Part shown: positions 4,035 through 5,075 of the stretch, piece by piece
Numbering within the stretch: the stretch's first letter is position 1
Layout: each line of letters starts with the position of its first letter
Origin: Alistipes sp.
Lineage (GTDB): Bacteria > Bacteroidota > Bacteroidia > Bacteroidales > Rikenellaceae
DNA: 5,075 nt
Reading direction: 5' to 3'
NCBI GenBank assembly: GCA_017384185.1
Contig: JAFNUH010000065.1
Coordinates: 1 to 5,075, forward strand
Position numbers and translations under genes: made by a program
Notes under the pieces: model-generated
Told to the model about the DNA's origin: nothing
The model's database searches: none
Seen by the model: the letters and a program-made list of their open reading frames with translations, nothing else

Positions 4035-5075
4035 ATGAGCCGCTACGCCGACATTGTCCTGCCCTTAGCGCAACCCGCCTACTGCTTCTCGGTGCCTGAG
4101 GATGCCGAGGATAAGATTGGTGTGGGCGATGCCGTAGCCGTTCAGTTTGGACCCCGCAACATATACACAGGCATTGTATGGCGACTTCACGACACTCGCC
4201 CCGATGTCAAGCGCATAAAACCTATCGGACGCCGACTCTACGACTGCCCGCTGCTCGATGCAAAGCAGATGCAGATGTGGGAGTGGATGGCGGAGTATTA
4301 TATGTGTACCCTGGGAGAGGTTATGCGCATAGCCCTACCCTCGCTTATCAAGCCGCAGGGAGCATCGGCTGAGGAGTTCTCCGAGGATGAGTTCCGCCCC
4401 CGCACCGAGGCATACATCGCCCTTGCTGAGGAGTGGCAAGATGAGGAGAAGCTACGCTCTGAGATGGAGCGCATACGCCGCCGTGCGCCACGCCGAGTGC
4501 AGGTGCTGGAGCAGATACTTTCGTTCGACGCCTCACGCCTTAATGCCGAGGGGGAGATTCCCCGACGACTGATGGAGTGTGATTCGGCACAGATTACGGC
4601 ACTCCGCAAGGCGGGATATATCACTGTAAATCAACGAGAACGCACCATCGAGCGTGCTGAAAATATCCAATTCGTAACACCCACGCTTACCCCCGCTCAA
4701 CGGCAGGTTGTAGAACAGATTCACACCTCGCAGCGTGAGGGTCGCTCGGTGCATCTGCTGCACGGAATAACGGGTTCGGGCAAGACCGAAATTTATATGA
4801 CGCTCATAGCCGAGGTGCTGGCACGTGGTGGCGACGTGTTGTTGCTCGTCCCCGAGATTGCCCTCACATCGCAGCTCATAGAGCGTATGGAGCGCATCTT
4901 CGGCAGCCGTGTTACGGCATACCACTCGAAACTCACAAACCTGCGTCGCACGGAGAGCTACCTGCGCCTGATGCGCAGTCAGGGTGGCGAGCTGGTTGTT
5001 GGAGCTCGCTCGGCGTTGTTCCTCCCACTGCGACATCTTCAGATGGTCATCGTCGATGAGGAGCACGACTCAAGC
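4035..5075 (+). CDS. priA: Primosomal protein N' (PriA helicase), 5' part
   Basis: PriA recognises stalled replication forks and recombination intermediates, unwinds DNA 3'-5' and starts reloading of the replicative helicase. The window holds the first 347 codons without a stop; the reading frame continues past the edge. Visible in order are the 3'-DNA-binding domain (YADIVLPL at 4-11, then VGDAVAVQFGPR-IYTGIV near 29-48), a winged-helix and linker region (about 110-220), and the first helicase lobe with Walker A GITGSGKTE (244-252), LLLVPEIALTSQL (269-281), YHSK (296-299), VVGARSALFLPL (321-332) and the DEEH box (341-344). All catalytic motifs in this part are intact. The second lobe and zinc-binding cysteines lie outside the window. 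The start ATG is 2 bp after the transporter stop, without a Shine-Dalgarno, so co-transcription and probable translational coupling are inferred. Confidence 0.96.
   Translation, partial: MSRYADIVLPLAQPAYCFSVPEDAEDKIGVGDAVAVQFGPRNIYTGIVWRLHDTRPDVKRIKPIGRRLYDCPLLDAKQMQMWEWMAEYYMCTLGEVMRIALPSLIKPQGASAEEFSEDEFRPRTEAYIALAEEWQDEEKLRSEMERIRRRAPRRVQVLEQILSFDASRLNAEGEIPRRLMECDSAQITALRKAGYITVNQRERTIERAENIQFVTPTLTPAQRQVVEQIHTSQREGRSVHLLHGITGSGKTEIYMTLIAEVLARGGDVLLLVPEIALTSQLIERMERIFGSRVTAYHSKLTNLRRTESYLRLMRSQGGELVVGARSALFLPLRHLQMVIVDEEHDSS

Noticed and set aside
4533..5066. Long open frame (177 codons) on the minus strand opposite priA
   Set aside because: It is fully antisense to a clear PriA frame with intact helicase motifs, and its translation shows no recognisable domain.

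Overview
The window reads as ordinary chromosomal DNA from a member of the Bacteroidota, most likely of the order Bacteroidales. The evidence is the promoter architecture (several perfect TAnnTTTG -7 boxes, one with TTTG exactly 19 nt upstream), the scarcity of Shine-Dalgarno sequences before starts, and protein families that look like Bacteroidales versions. Moderate GC and the recurring TTTTTCG-TAnnTTTG string would suit an Alistipes/Rikenellaceae-type genome, but the genus is inference.

Layout: 1-83 is a cytosine-free, purine-rich simple-sequence tract. 148-209 is a long imperfect inverted repeat just beyond the 3' end of rnhB. rnhB (RNase HII) lies on the minus strand at 238-834. A 93-bp divergent promoter region separates it from an unrecognised polytopic membrane protein on the plus strand (928-1920). 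The 235-bp gap before rplS holds an inverted repeat, a textbook Bacteroidetes promoter and a leader of about 150 nt with a regular predicted fold. rplS (ribosomal protein bL19, 2156-2524) ends at a strong intrinsic terminator whose right arm and U-tract are duplicated in tandem. A new promoter then drives a sodium:neurotransmitter-symporter-family transporter (2692-4032), followed 2 bp later by the 5' part of priA (primosomal helicase), which runs off the window edge.

How they fit together: rnhB and priA are genome-maintenance genes, rplS is a translation gene, and the transporter and membrane protein are envelope functions. Only the transporter-priA pair looks like an operon. There is no sign of a mobile element, CRISPR array, defence island or biosynthetic cluster, and I do not see a wholly new multi-gene system here. 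The observations most worth pursuing are the rplS leader RNA, the transporter that appears to have lost its Na1 sodium ligands, the duplicated terminator arm, the inverted-repeat element beside rnhB, and a probably leaderless rnhB mRNA.
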